From: Candidatus Staskawiczbacteria bacterium | GTDB lineage: Bacteria > Patescibacteriota > Minisyncoccia > Minisyncoccales > Staskawiczbacteraceae | DNA: 42,123 bases | Assembly (NCBI GenBank): GCA_023245195.1 | Contig: JAHFKU010000004.1 | Span: forward strand, 1 to 42,123 | Direction: 5' to 3' | In this document: one piece after another, positions 25,101 to 33,361 of the stretch | How positions within the stretch are numbered: position 1 is the first letter of the stretch | Layout of the letters: every line of letters starts with the position of its first letter | The notes under the pieces: generated by a model | Told to the model about the DNA's origin: nothing | Seen by the model: the letters and a program-made list of their open reading frames with translations, nothing else | Database searches by the model: none | Translations under genes and position numbers: made by a program

Positions 25101-27076
25101 ACCGTGACGGCGCTTCCTGACACCGTAGATCCATCAAGGGGAGCGGTGAGGGAAACGGTGGGCGGGGTGGTGTCGGGGGGTGCCGCAGTAGTAAAAGTGC
25201 CATCAGAAGAAACTGCTAGCACACCACTACCATCCTTAGATAGTATTTCATAATGATACAAAGTACTAGAAACAAGCCCGCTTAATGTCTGCGAATGAGA
25301 AGTTATCAAAGTTGTATCAAGTGTTGTTGATAAATCGTAATTAATCGTCGTGCCATACATTATTTGAGAATCAGCGAGAACATTCGTATTCCAAGAAATA
25401 ACAGCCGAATTGTAAGTGATTGAAGCGACATTAATTCCCGAAATAATGGGAGGATTATTAACCATCACACTAACATCGCTTGTGATAGCCGTATTCCCTG
25501 CAGCATCCCGAGCAACGGCAGTTAGGACATGGGATCCATTGGTGACAGCAGTAGTATTCCAGGTGATGGAATAGGGACTGGTGATGTCTTCGGTTGATAA
25601 GTTAGCTCCATCAAGCTTGAATTGGACACCGACGACGCCGACGTTGTCAGAGGCGGTTGCTGAAACGCTGATACTTCCACTCACTGTTGTCCCATCAAGA
25701 GGCGCCGTCAAAGAGACTGTAGGCGGAGTAGTGTCAGGGGGCGGAAGCGTAGTAAAAGTATTATCTGATGAACTCGCCAATACTCCTGTTGCATCACGAG
25801 ATAAAACTTGATAATGATAGGTAGTATTTTCAACAAGCCCGCTAAGTAATTGAGAATGAGAAGTGACTAATGCTGGATCAAGAACTGTAGAGGAATCATA
25901 GGGCAATACCGTGCCATAATTAATTTGAGAATCTGCGGGAACATTGGTGGTCCAATTAATGAGCGCTGAAGTTTGTGTAATTGAACTTGCAGAAATTCCT
26001 GAAATAAGAGGAGGGTTGCTTACGGTCACATTCACATTGGTAGCGGTGGCCGTATTTCCAGCGGCATCTCGGGCAACGGCAGTTAGGACATGGGATCCAT
26101 TGGTGATAGTCGTGGTATTCCAGGTGATGGAATAGGGACTGGTGATGTCTTCGGTTGATAAGTTAGCTCCATCAAGCTTGAATTGGACACCGACGACGCC
26201 GACGTTGTCGGAGGCGTTAGCAGAAACGGTAACAGTGCTTCCCGAAACGGTAGAACCATCAAGGGGAGCGGTGAGGGAAACGGTGGGTGGGGTGGTGTCA
26301 GGGGGACCATTTGGCTTTACTTCAAATCCCACCCAATTCCATTGAACGGCTCCGGTTCCGGCAGCATCAAAATTGATGGTAACTGGGGTTCCGACAACTG
26401 AAGTTGAAGCCGATTTATAGGCACTCAAACCAGAAATATATCCTGCCAAGGTAAAGGCATCTTTTTGATCAGTGGAAGTGGGAAGGCCGGCGGCACTCCA
26501 ATCATTTGATACGCCAAAACCCAATGAACCAGCCGTTGTAGATGTATAGATGATTGGCGTAATATTATTGGTCGTAGAACTACCCTCGCCTACGGCGCCG
26601 ATAGGACTTACAGGATTATGCCCGGTAATAACATAGACCTTAATTGATATTCGTTGATTTTGATCAGTGATAGTTGCGGTAACGGTCATTCCAGTTCGAG
26701 CCGTAGGCAAGATTGCATAAAAGGCGCTGGCTTCTCCATCTTGCGCACCGGTATCTCCCTTACTTCGTTCGGCAATAAGGTTCCAAGTGAGCGCCGCTCC
26801 ATTATTAGTTATAGCGATCGTAGGATTTGAACCTAAAGCTGAATCAGAAGATACCATGGCCAAGAGCAGAGAATTTGCCGGCGGACTAAATGAAGCCGTC
26901 GTGCGGGGATCACTGCCGCTGGTCCTAGCCGGAGTAGAAGGATCAATTGCCAGTGCCGCTTGCGCTATCTGAAAAGGACTGAAAATAAAAACAAAAGACA
27001 GCCCTAGTAATGCTGCCAAAAATGTGGTGCGCGCAAATGTACGTTTCTTTTTCTGTTTAAGAAAACTCACGTCCAT
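22106..27076 (-). CDS. Very large secreted multidomain protein: beta-sandwich N- and C-terminal domains, repeated Ig-like and Fn3-like modules, internal GH30-like glycoside hydrolase domain
   Basis: N-terminal signal/TM (RTTFLAALLGLSFVFIFSPFQIAQA); 'DTTPPTVSLTAPLDG' repeats; 'NGSQKFQTIDGFGTNINSLSW', 'FGMLDPFNESDWGHNEGP', 'NFWMTEYTT'; M at 27076 preferred. Confidence 0.8.
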   Translation of the reverse strand: MDVSFLKQKKKRTFARTTFLAALLGLSFVFIFSPFQIAQAALAIDPSTPARTSGSDPRTTASFSPPANSLLLAMVSSDSALGSNPTIAITNNGAALTWNLIAERSKGDTGAQDGEASAFYAILPTARTGMTVTATITDQNQRISIKVYVITGHNPVSPIGAVGEGSSTTNNITPIIYTSTTAGSLGFGVSNDWSAAGLPTSTDQKDAFTLAGYISGLSAYKSASTSVVGTPVTINFDAAGTGAVQWNWVGFEVKPNGPPDTTPPTVSLTAPLDGSTVSGSTVTVSANASDNVGVVGVQFKLDGANLSTEDITSPYSITWNTTTITNGSHVLTAVARDAAGNTATATNVNVTVSNPPLISGISASSITQTSALINWTTNVPADSQINYGTVLPYDSSTVLDPALVTSHSQLLSGLVENTTYHYQVLSRDATGVLASSSDNTFTTLPPPDTTPPTVSLTAPLDGTTVSGSISVSATASDNVGVVGVQFKLDGANLSTEDITSPYSITWNTTAVTNGSHVLTAVARDAAGNTAITSDVSVMVNNPPIISGINVASITYNSAVISWNTNVLADSQIMYGTTINYDLSTTLDTTLITSHSQTLSGLVSSTLYHYEILSKDGSGVLAVSSDGTFTTAAPPDTTPPTVSLTAPLDGSTVSGSAVTVSASASDNVGVVGVQFKLDGASLGVEDTTSPYSISWDTTTTSNGSHVLTAVARDAAGNTATAANVNVTVNNTDTTPPIISSVAASSITTTGATITWTTNEASDSQVEYGTTISYGSSSALNVSLLTSHSISLGGLAASTLYHYRVKSRDAAGNLATSGDVTFTTTATGTALTVNGSQKFQTIDGFGTNINSLSWNNDNSAAAIDMLADTMGQTTWRVVFDMEDWESTNDNADPNTPNWTYYNALYSNTKFQNLWGTLHYLNQKGFNSTIALSFMGITPSWMGGATINTAQEDEAVEMITTLVYYARNTANVQFGMLDPFNESDWGHNEGPTLSSTQYVRLLHKISDKLDTMGLGDIRFMGPNTADVNSGVNTYMPEMMADSVVVNKTDHFAFHSYSSSTGGADNAIKNSAYPNKNFWMTEYTTATDAFSLLAGNPSGLMIWEGFDSVFNHAILNGFGSAPGNDDSFGPAPLAYNSLTHTYTPRLGFYQNEQIFKFVPPGSVRISAVESNGNVTEYAFYNQTNGRFTIVGQNTGSAVTFNTTLQNLPSLTALEFYKTDLSSNFQKGSDIAVSGNAFSFVAPANSVFTLTGLAFIDAIPPSNPGSLAGSGNIGNAVLTWSAATDNIGVTAYNIYRSTVSGFTAAPANKIGQTTGLTYTDFAPAGTYYYLITAQDAAGNIGPVSNEASAIITSDTTPPTVSLTAPLDGANVTGSITVSANASDDVGVAGVQFKLDGNNLGTEDTVSPYAISWDSATTTNGSHVLTAVARDNAGNTATAIIVNVTVNNVAAPINLVQKFSNITSGASSLATTFTSSVTQGNFILVTASGWPNGGTIAVTDSRGNAYTRAGNIQLTSGNSFTAIFYAKNVIGGTDTVTLSNGVSGTQLSVTISEFSGVDRVSPLDSVVGVSGSGTTPSSGNLTPTVTGDLVIGTGTHDVSNIVTSPGSGFTMLAIATEEGTSHQPLATEYRVINNTSPLPANFSLSSGGPWAQIGALFKAASQ

Positions 27077-27256
27077 AATTTTTTTATAATAATTATTTTT
27101 AAAAAATTGGCTTGGCAATTTTTAAAATCAAATAATTATTATTTTTATTTACTTTGAATCATTATACCACGGGCTTGAAAAATGATGCAAATCTTAAATG
27201 TCCTAACTAGAATTGAATTACAAAATAACTAAGCTTGATGGGAAAATTTTGTACAT

Positions 27257-27290
27257 AAAAAAATCCAAGACTTGTGTCTCAGATTTTTTA
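27257..27290 (-). terminator. Terminator downstream of tRNA-Leu(TAA)
   Basis: AAAAAAATCCAAGACTTGTGTCTCAGATTTTTT hairpin. Confidence 0.6.
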
Positions 27291-27294
27291 AATG

Positions 27295-27376
27295 TGCCCG
27301 GGGCGGGAGTTGAACCCGCAAGCCTTGCGGCGCATCATCTTAAGTGATGTGCGTTTGCCAGTTTCGCCACCCGGGC
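27295..27376 (-). tRNA. tRNA-Leu(TAA)
   Basis: Reverse strand acceptor GCCCGGG/CCCGGGC, anticodon arm CATCA-CTTAAGA-TGATG, long variable arm. Confidence 0.92.
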
Positions 27377-27394
27377 GTTATTTTGTCAATCTTG

Positions 27395-27466
27395 AGGCGC
27401 CGGTGGGAATCGCACCCACGTATAAAGGTTTTGCAGACCTTTGCTTTACTACTTAGCTACGGCGCC
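27395..27466 (-). tRNA. tRNA-Cys(GCA)
   Basis: Reverse strand acceptor GGCGCCG/CGGCGCC, anticodon loop CTGCAAA, U73. Confidence 0.92.
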
Positions 27467-27495
27467 AAATTCATTTTCATCTTAGCATTTTTTGC

Positions 27496-27837
27496 CTATT
27501 TTTCAACTTCCTTTATTTTCTCCAACAGCTCTTCAATTTTGGCGGCTTTGGCGATTATTTCGTCTTTTACAAACTTGATTTTAGGGATCGGCCGCATATT
27601 GAGCATTTTATTTATTTTTTGCTGGATATCATAGACCCCCCTATTTAATGTCTTAATTACTTGATCCGTCTTGTCTTCCGGCAAGACGGAAATATAGGCT
27701 TTGGCCTCAATTAAATTAGGCGTGACATCAACGCGAGTTAAGGTGACTAAAGATTCTTGAAAATTAAAATCCCGCACGATAATGTTGCTGATTTCGTGTT
27801 CCAAAAGAGAATTCACTTTTTCTAGACGGTTAGACAT
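27496..27837 (-). CDS. rbfA: Ribosome-binding factor A
   Basis: 'RLEKVNSLLEHEISNIIVRDF...LVTLTRVDVTPNLIEAKAYISVLPED...MRPIPKIKFVKDE'. Confidence 0.93.
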   Translation of the reverse strand: MSNRLEKVNSLLEHEISNIIVRDFNFQESLVTLTRVDVTPNLIEAKAYISVLPEDKTDQVIKTLNRGVYDIQQKINKMLNMRPIPKIKFVKDEIIAKAAKIEELLEKIKEVEK

Positions 27838-27915
27838 GTATAGCCGTTTATTGACAATTTATATTCTACAGTTATAATTAACCAGAACTATCTTCCCTTT
27901 TCCAAGGAGAGAGTT

Positions 27916-28152
27916 ATGGAAAGGCTCCTTAACGTGCTTGGCATTAAAGACGCTTCCAAAGTCAAAGATGCTCTTAAGTTTCTTGACCAAACCGAAGAAG
28001 AAGTTATTACCTTAAATTTTGGACTCAAAGGAAAAGCTTACACTCCGAATCGGATTAGTAAAATAACCAGAATACCCAAGGAAGTAATTATTCGAATCAA
28101 AAAAGAAGCCCTTGAAAAAATCCGATCTGTAATTCAATCATTTGCTCAATAG
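27916..28152 (+). CDS. Small stand-alone sigma-70 region 4-like HTH protein
   Basis: 'LDQTEEEVITLNFGLKGKAYTPNRISKITRIPKEVIIRIKKEALEKIRSVI' resembles region 4 layout. Confidence 0.6.
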   Translation: MERLLNVLGIKDASKVKDALKFLDQTEEEVITLNFGLKGKAYTPNRISKITRIPKEVIIRIKKEALEKIRSVIQSFAQ

Positions 28153-28306
28153 GGGATCTTAAAGGATCTTTTAGATCTCGGCTCCAACCCTTCAAAGTTG
28201 CGGGCTTTTTTATTGCAAAGTTTTTTAACAAGATTGCTTCCCGCCACGCTCCTGCTCGCGGCTAAAGGCCATAGTTGGCGATAGCAAATTCGCAATGACG
28301 ACAATG

Positions 28307-28356
28307 GCTATCCGTGATTCGTGTTCATTCGTTTTTTAATTCGTGTTAATTCGTCA
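28307..28356. repeat. ACGAAT-type repeat, family R copy 3
   Basis: CCGTGATTCGTGTTCATTCGTTTTTTAATTCGTGTTAATTCGTCAC, overlapping the infB stop codon. Confidence 0.8.
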
Positions 28357-29985
28357 CAAAACCCCTTTCTGCCGTTCTTCCACGTACGCCACCAAAATAT
28401 CCTGGGCTTCTACTTTAACATTACCTTCAAATAAAATTCCGCATTCGTCGCCCTTTTTCAGTAAATCCATATCTTTTTTGTCCCTTTGCAAATTGATAAT
28501 TCTGCCACCGCCTACTTTTTCAGTACCCCGCATAACATCAAGCTTTAATCCTTTTTTAATTTCACCTTCAGTGATTTTACCGCCCACAATCTGGCGGTTT
28601 TTTTCGGCAAAGAAAATAATTAAAGCTTTGATTTTACCGATATCCTTACGCACAGTTTCGGCTTCCAGTGATTTTTCCATGCCATTTCTAATCTCTTGGA
28701 TTAATTCGTAAATAATATCAAAGGTTTTTATCCTTACTCGTTTAGTGGCATCTTTACTTAAAATTTGCATGACTCCCGGGGTTATTTTCACTCGAAAACC
28801 AATAATAATAGCCTTGGAATATTCGGCTAACTTAACATCGGTTTCGTTAATGTCGCCCACTTCTACTTTTAAAATTCTAAGTACCACCTGGTCTTGCGGA
28901 AGATTTTTTAACATTCCTTCAATGGCTTCAATAGAACCGAATACATCCCCTTTTAGGATAACATTTACGACTTTTTTATCGCCAACCATTTCGAGGACAG
29001 TGGTATTAATTTCTCTCTTTGAAACTTCTGCTTTCAAATGGATAGCAGCTTCTTTTTCGGTTTTATAGCTTTTAAATTTTTCCCCGACACCCGGCACTTT
29101 TTCAAATCCCAAGACTACCGCCGGCTGGCTGGGCAGAACTTGGGTTATTTCTTTCCCGGCAAAATCCCGTAAGTGCTTGATTTTTGCCAAAGCCAAATCG
29201 GTCGCAATAATATCTTTGGCGTGCAAGGTGCCTTTTTCAACGATCACCGTCGCAATAGGGCCCTTCAAACTATCCATGTAAGATTCTATCACTAGGCCTT
29301 CTGCCGGCACTTTTAAGTCGCCTGTCAGTTCTTGCAATTCAGAAACCAACAAAATCATTTCCAACAATTCGTCGATGCCGGTTTTTTCGCGGGCGCTAAC
29401 TTCTACCGATGGAATAGTCCCGCCCATCGATTCAACTAAAATATCAATTTTAGCCAATTCCCGCTTGATTTTTTCCGGATCAGCCGTTGGTAAATCTACC
29501 TTATTAAGCACCACAATCATGGGAATTTCAGCTTTTTTTATAGCCATAATAGCCTCTTTGGTTTGAGGCTGGACGGTTTGAGCAGCATCTACCACCAAGA
29601 GAGCAATATCAGCAACACTAGCTCCACGGGTACGCATGGCTGAAAAGGCCTCGTGACCGGGGGTGTCAATAAAGGTAATTTTTCTTTGGCTCGCCGTAGC
29701 CTTGGCGGAGGCGGCTTCCTTGGATTCTACTTCAACTTCATAGGCGCCGATGTGCTGGGTAATTCCCCCTGATTCGTTAGATGTAATATTCCAGCCAGAG
29801 GCTGGTCCGCCTTCGGCGGAAAAATCTTTAATGGCTTCCAAAAGCGAACTTTTACCATGATCCACGTGACCTAAAACCACCACGACGGGAGGTCGCTGCC
29901 ATGTTTGTTCCACTGTTTTTTTGGCCCCGATAGCAGAAAATTTCGTTTTCGCTACAGGGCTTCGCTTCGCTTGTTTTTTAACCAT
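28354..29985 (-). CDS. infB: Translation initiation factor IF-2 (short N-terminus)
   Basis: 'VVVLGHVDHGKSSLLEAI', 'GGITQHIGAYEV', 'ITFIDTPGHEAFSAMRTRGASVADIALLVVDA', 'VVLNKVDLP'. Confidence 0.97.
   Translation of the reverse strand: MVKKQAKRSPVAKTKFSAIGAKKTVEQTWQRPPVVVVLGHVDHGKSSLLEAIKDFSAEGGPASGWNITSNESGGITQHIGAYEVEVESKEAASAKATASQRKITFIDTPGHEAFSAMRTRGASVADIALLVVDAAQTVQPQTKEAIMAIKKAEIPMIVVLNKVDLPTADPEKIKRELAKIDILVESMGGTIPSVEVSAREKTGIDELLEMILLVSELQELTGDLKVPAEGLVIESYMDSLKGPIATVIVEKGTLHAKDIIATDLALAKIKHLRDFAGKEITQVLPSQPAVVLGFEKVPGVGEKFKSYKTEKEAAIHLKAEVSKREINTTVLEMVGDKKVVNVILKGDVFGSIEAIEGMLKNLPQDQVVLRILKVEVGDINETDVKLAEYSKAIIIGFRVKITPGVMQILSKDATKRVRIKTFDIIYELIQEIRNGMEKSLEAETVRKDIGKIKALIIFFAEKNRQIVGGKITEGEIKKGLKLDVMRGTEKVGGGRIINLQRDKKDMDLLKKGDECGILFEGNVKVEAQDILVAYVEERQKGVL
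29690..29718 (-). repeat. In-frame palindromic insertion 1 in infB (encodes EAASAKATASQR)
   Basis: GCCTCCGCCAAGGCTACGGCGAGC, same family as the gyrA insertion and the prepilin leaders. Confidence 0.7.
29791..29820 (-). repeat. In-frame insertion 2 in infB made of two adjacent perfect hairpins
   Basis: CCAGCC-AGA-GGCTGG + TCCGCC-TTC-GGCGGA, encoding SAEGGPASGW. Confidence 0.85.
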
Positions 29986-30102
29986 GCCATCATATTACTT
30001 CAATCCCCCTCAAAATTCAACGTCTCGTTCAACCAGATGATAATTTGTTTTCCACACCAGATTTTTTAATTGTATTTTTGTTTATGGTACAATTGAGTTG
30101 TC

Positions 30103-30187
30103 GCTACGAAATACGAATATTTACCAATATACGAATTAGAACGACGTTTTGCATTCGTATATTCGTATGCTATTCGTATTTCGTAGC
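30103..30187. repeat. Long hairpin, family Q copy 1
   Basis: GCTACGAAATACGAAT ... ATTCGTATTTCGTAGC with inner ATATACGAAT/ATTCGTATAT. Confidence 0.92.
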
Positions 30188-30193
30188 TAAATT

Positions 30194-31957
30194 ATGAAGG
30201 TTGACCCTAAAAAATTATTAAAATTTATCCTGGAAGCCGGCTTAATTGACGAACACCAATTTGCCAAAGTCCTTGAAACCAGCAAAGCTAGCAAAAAAGA
30301 TGTTGGAGAGATTTTAATTTCCGAAAAATTACTAACCCAAAGAGAACTAATAAAGATAGAGGCTTATTTGCTGGGAATTCCTTTTATCAATTTAGAAAAT
30401 GAAATCATTCCCCTGGATACCTTAAATATTATTCCCCAATCGATTGCTAGAGCCCACAACATTATCGCTTTTAAAAAAAGAGAGAATGATCTTGAAGTAG
30501 CTATGGTTGACCCCGAAGATTTAAGGATCATCAAATTCATAGAAAAAACCATTCCTGATATCAAAATACTACCAAGGCTCACCACCCCGGAAGGCATAAA
30601 AAGCGCCTTGTCCCAATATCAAAAAACCCTGGAAACGGAATTTAAGGATATTATCCAAGACAAAGAAGAAGAAGGAGGAGGAGAAATCAAACACATCAAA
30701 GAGTGGGATATTTTAGGGGGCAAAGAAGAAGTAAAAAAAGCCTCAGAAGAAGTACCGATCATAAAAATCGTAGACACCTTGTTAAAACACGCTATTTTAC
30801 AGGGAACATCAGACGTCCATATTGAACCGCTAGAAAAAGAAGTGGTTGTCCGTTACAGAATTGATGGAATACTACACGATGTGATGACCCTTCCCATCAG
30901 CACGATCCTTGGCGTAGTGGCCCGCATCAAAGTTCTTTCTAACTTAAAACTTGACGAACATCGCCTGCCCCAGGACGGCCGATTTAAAATTGAAACCGAA
31001 GATTTTAAGTATTCTGTCAGGGTTTCTATACTGCCAGTTTTTAATGGCGAAAAAATTGTGATGAGGCTTCTGGCTGAAAACACCAAAGCTACTAATTTGG
31101 AAAAATTGGGTTTTTCCGGATTAGTTTTGGAAAAAATCAAAGACAGCTTGAATAAATCTTCAGGAATGATTTTAATTACCGGGCCTACGGGATCCGGAAA
31201 AACCACCACCCTGTATGCCATGATGGATATTTTAAACACTCCAGAAATTAATATTTCCACCGTAGAAGACCCGATTGAATACCGGATGCCACGGGTCAAC
31301 CAAACCCAAGTTAATGCCCAAATAGGACTCACGTTTGCGGCGGGATTACGCGTTTTGGTGCGGCAAGATCCGGATGTTATCATGGTTGGAGAAATCCGAG
31401 ACGATGAAACCGCGGGCCTGGCTATTAACGCCGCGCTTACGGGACACTTGGTGCTTTCTACCCTGCACACCACCGAAGCCGCCGGCGCTATCCCGCGATT
31501 AATTGATATGAAGGCTGAACCATTTTTAGTTTCATCAACGCTGGATTTGATTATTGCCCAGCGCCTGGCTCGAAAATTTTCAGGGGCAACTGAAAAATAT
31601 ACCTTAACCGATGACCAGTTAAAAAACTTGCAAAAACACTGCGACATGGAACGGATTTTACAAATTCTAAAAGACGAAGAGATTCTAAAGCCAAAAGCCA
31701 CCATTAAAGATATTGAATTTTACCGCCCAAAGTCGGGCAAGGATTCTAATGAAGAATACAAAGGCCGGCTGGGCATTGTAGAGGTACTGAAAATATCAGA
31801 GCCCATCAGAGATTTGATTATTAAAAAATCCAGCACCAAAGAAATTGCCAATCAGGCCATTCAAGAGGGAATGCGGACCATGATTGAAGACGGATTTGTC
31901 AAAGCCGCGCAGGGATTAACTTCAATTGAAGAAATTTTACGCGTCATCACGGAATAA
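30194..31957 (+). CDS. pilB: Type IV pilus assembly ATPase PilB/GspE family
   Basis: 'GSSDVHIEPLEKEVVVRYRIDG'-type region, Walker A 'ITGPTGSGKTTTLYAMM', 'VEDPIEYRMPRVNQTQVN', 'DPDVIMVGEIRDDETAGLAINAALTGHLVLSTLHT'. Confidence 0.95.
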   Translation: MKVDPKKLLKFILEAGLIDEHQFAKVLETSKASKKDVGEILISEKLLTQRELIKIEAYLLGIPFINLENEIIPLDTLNIIPQSIARAHNIIAFKKRENDLEVAMVDPEDLRIIKFIEKTIPDIKILPRLTTPEGIKSALSQYQKTLETEFKDIIQDKEEEGGGEIKHIKEWDILGGKEEVKKASEEVPIIKIVDTLLKHAILQGTSDVHIEPLEKEVVVRYRIDGILHDVMTLPISTILGVVARIKVLSNLKLDEHRLPQDGRFKIETEDFKYSVRVSILPVFNGEKIVMRLLAENTKATNLEKLGFSGLVLEKIKDSLNKSSGMILITGPTGSGKTTTLYAMMDILNTPEINISTVEDPIEYRMPRVNQTQVNAQIGLTFAAGLRVLVRQDPDVIMVGEIRDDETAGLAINAALTGHLVLSTLHTTEAAGAIPRLIDMKAEPFLVSSTLDLIIAQRLARKFSGATEKYTLTDDQLKNLQKHCDMERILQILKDEEILKPKATIKDIEFYRPKSGKDSNEEYKGRLGIVEVLKISEPIRDLIIKKSSTKEIANQAIQEGMRTMIEDGFVKAAQGLTSIEEILRVITE

Positions 31958-31960
31958 ATC

Positions 31961-32044
31961 GCTACGAAATACGAATAGTTACGAATATACGAATCAAAAT
32001 GAGGTTTGTATTCGTATATTCGTATGAAATTCGTATTTCGTAGC
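31961..32044. repeat. Long hairpin, family Q copy 2
   Basis: GCTACGAAATACGAATAGTTACGAATATACGAAT ... ATTCGTATATTCGTATGAAATTCGTATTTCGTAGC. Confidence 0.92.
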
Positions 32045-32051
32045 TAAAATT

Positions 32052-33266
32052 TTGCCTAACTATTTTTATACCGCTAAATCTTTTGACGGACAGACCAAAA
32101 CTGGCACCATTTTTGCCAAAGATGTCCAACAGCTTGCTTCCAGTTTGAAAAATGAAAATATGCTTTTAGTTAAAGCCGTATCTGAAGAAGATCGAAAAAA
32201 GCATGCCTTTTCGTTTTCTCTCCCGTCTTTTGGCATCTCGGCCACCGAAAAAATCATGATGACCAGAAACTTGTGGGTCATGTTTGGCGCCGGGCTTTCT
32301 TTGGTGAAAATTTTTTCTATTTTGTCTGCCCAAGCCAAAAAACAAAAGACTAAAGACATGATGCTTGATATCAATGTACGGTTAAATAAAGGAGAAGGGT
32401 TTTCTGATTCTTTGACCAAGTACCCCAAAGTATTTAATGATTTTTTCTTGAGCATGGTAAAAATCGGAGAGGAATCTGGAACCCTCGAAAGCGTCTTTGA
32501 AATTTTATCCACCCACATGGACCGAGACCATGAATTAAAATCCAAAATCAGGGGGGCCTTGATTTATCCTTGCATTATTTTAATCGTCATGGGTGGCATT
32601 GGAGCCGTGGTATCAACCTTTGTCTTGCCAAAATTTTCTGCCTTTTTACTAGGAATGAATATTCCCCTGCCCATTTATACCCGGATTTTAATTTGGCTTG
32701 GAGCGTTTTCCCAGCATTACTGGTATGTAATCATGCTGATGCCCTTTTTATTGGGTTATCTTTTTTTTCTGGCAATGAAAACCCATAGCGGCAGATGGGC
32801 CAGAGACACTTTTTTAATAAAATTTCCTCTTTTATCTCCTTTCATAAAAAAGGCTAATTCGGCCATTATTATCCGTTCATTAAGTTCGTTAAATGCTTCC
32901 GGAATATCACTGGTAAGATCATTAGAAATTACTTCAGCAACGGTTGGCAATATCTATTTTAAAAATGCCTTAAATCAATCTATTGAGAAAGTGAAAAAAG
33001 GAGACAAATTATCTAGCGCATTAAGATCGCATCAAAATATTTTCCCTTTTGGCGCGATTGATATGATGGAGGTCGGAGAAGAAACCGGAAAAACTTCGGT
33101 GGTACTAAAAAAATTATCAGAATTTTACGAACAAGAAGTGCTGGAAGAAACTAAAAACTTTTCGGTTGTTATTGAGCCGATTTTACTGGTGTTTTTGGGG
33201 CTGGTAGTCGCCTTTTTTGCCATTTCGGTCATCGAACCGATGTATTCATCGCTCAAATCCATATAA
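32052..33266 (+). CDS. pilC: Type IV pilus inner-membrane protein PilC/GspF family (TTG start)
   Basis: 'NYFYTAKSFDGQTKTGTI', 'MMTRNLWVMFGAGLSLVKIFSIL', 'VKIGEESGTLESVFEIL', 'MMEVGEETGKTSVVLKKLSEFYEQEV'. Confidence 0.93.
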   Translation: MPNYFYTAKSFDGQTKTGTIFAKDVQQLASSLKNENMLLVKAVSEEDRKKHAFSFSLPSFGISATEKIMMTRNLWVMFGAGLSLVKIFSILSAQAKKQKTKDMMLDINVRLNKGEGFSDSLTKYPKVFNDFFLSMVKIGEESGTLESVFEILSTHMDRDHELKSKIRGALIYPCIILIVMGGIGAVVSTFVLPKFSAFLLGMNIPLPIYTRILIWLGAFSQHYWYVIMLMPFLLGYLFFLAMKTHSGRWARDTFLIKFPLLSPFIKKANSAIIIRSLSSLNASGISLVRSLEITSATVGNIYFKNALNQSIEKVKKGDKLSSALRSHQNIFPFGAIDMMEVGEETGKTSVVLKKLSEFYEQEVLEETKNFSVVIEPILLVFLGLVVAFFAISVIEPMYSSLKSI

Positions 33267-33330
33267 CATAAAACATGAAACACATAACACGTAACAAGAA
33301 AAATTTTAGTTTGTTCCATGTTTTATGTTC

Positions 33331-33361
33331 CCCGCCTGCGCCAAGGCTTTGGCGGGCAGGC
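33331..33361. repeat. CCCGCCTGCGCCAAGGCTTTGGCGGGCAGG palindromic repeat, leader copy 1
   Basis: Immediately upstream of the prepilin ATG at 33362. Confidence 0.85.

Noticed and set aside
33275-33361. N-terminal extension of the first prepilin ORF
   Set aside because: Repeat-derived; MFHDKG|FTIIELM at 33362 is a normal prepilin leader
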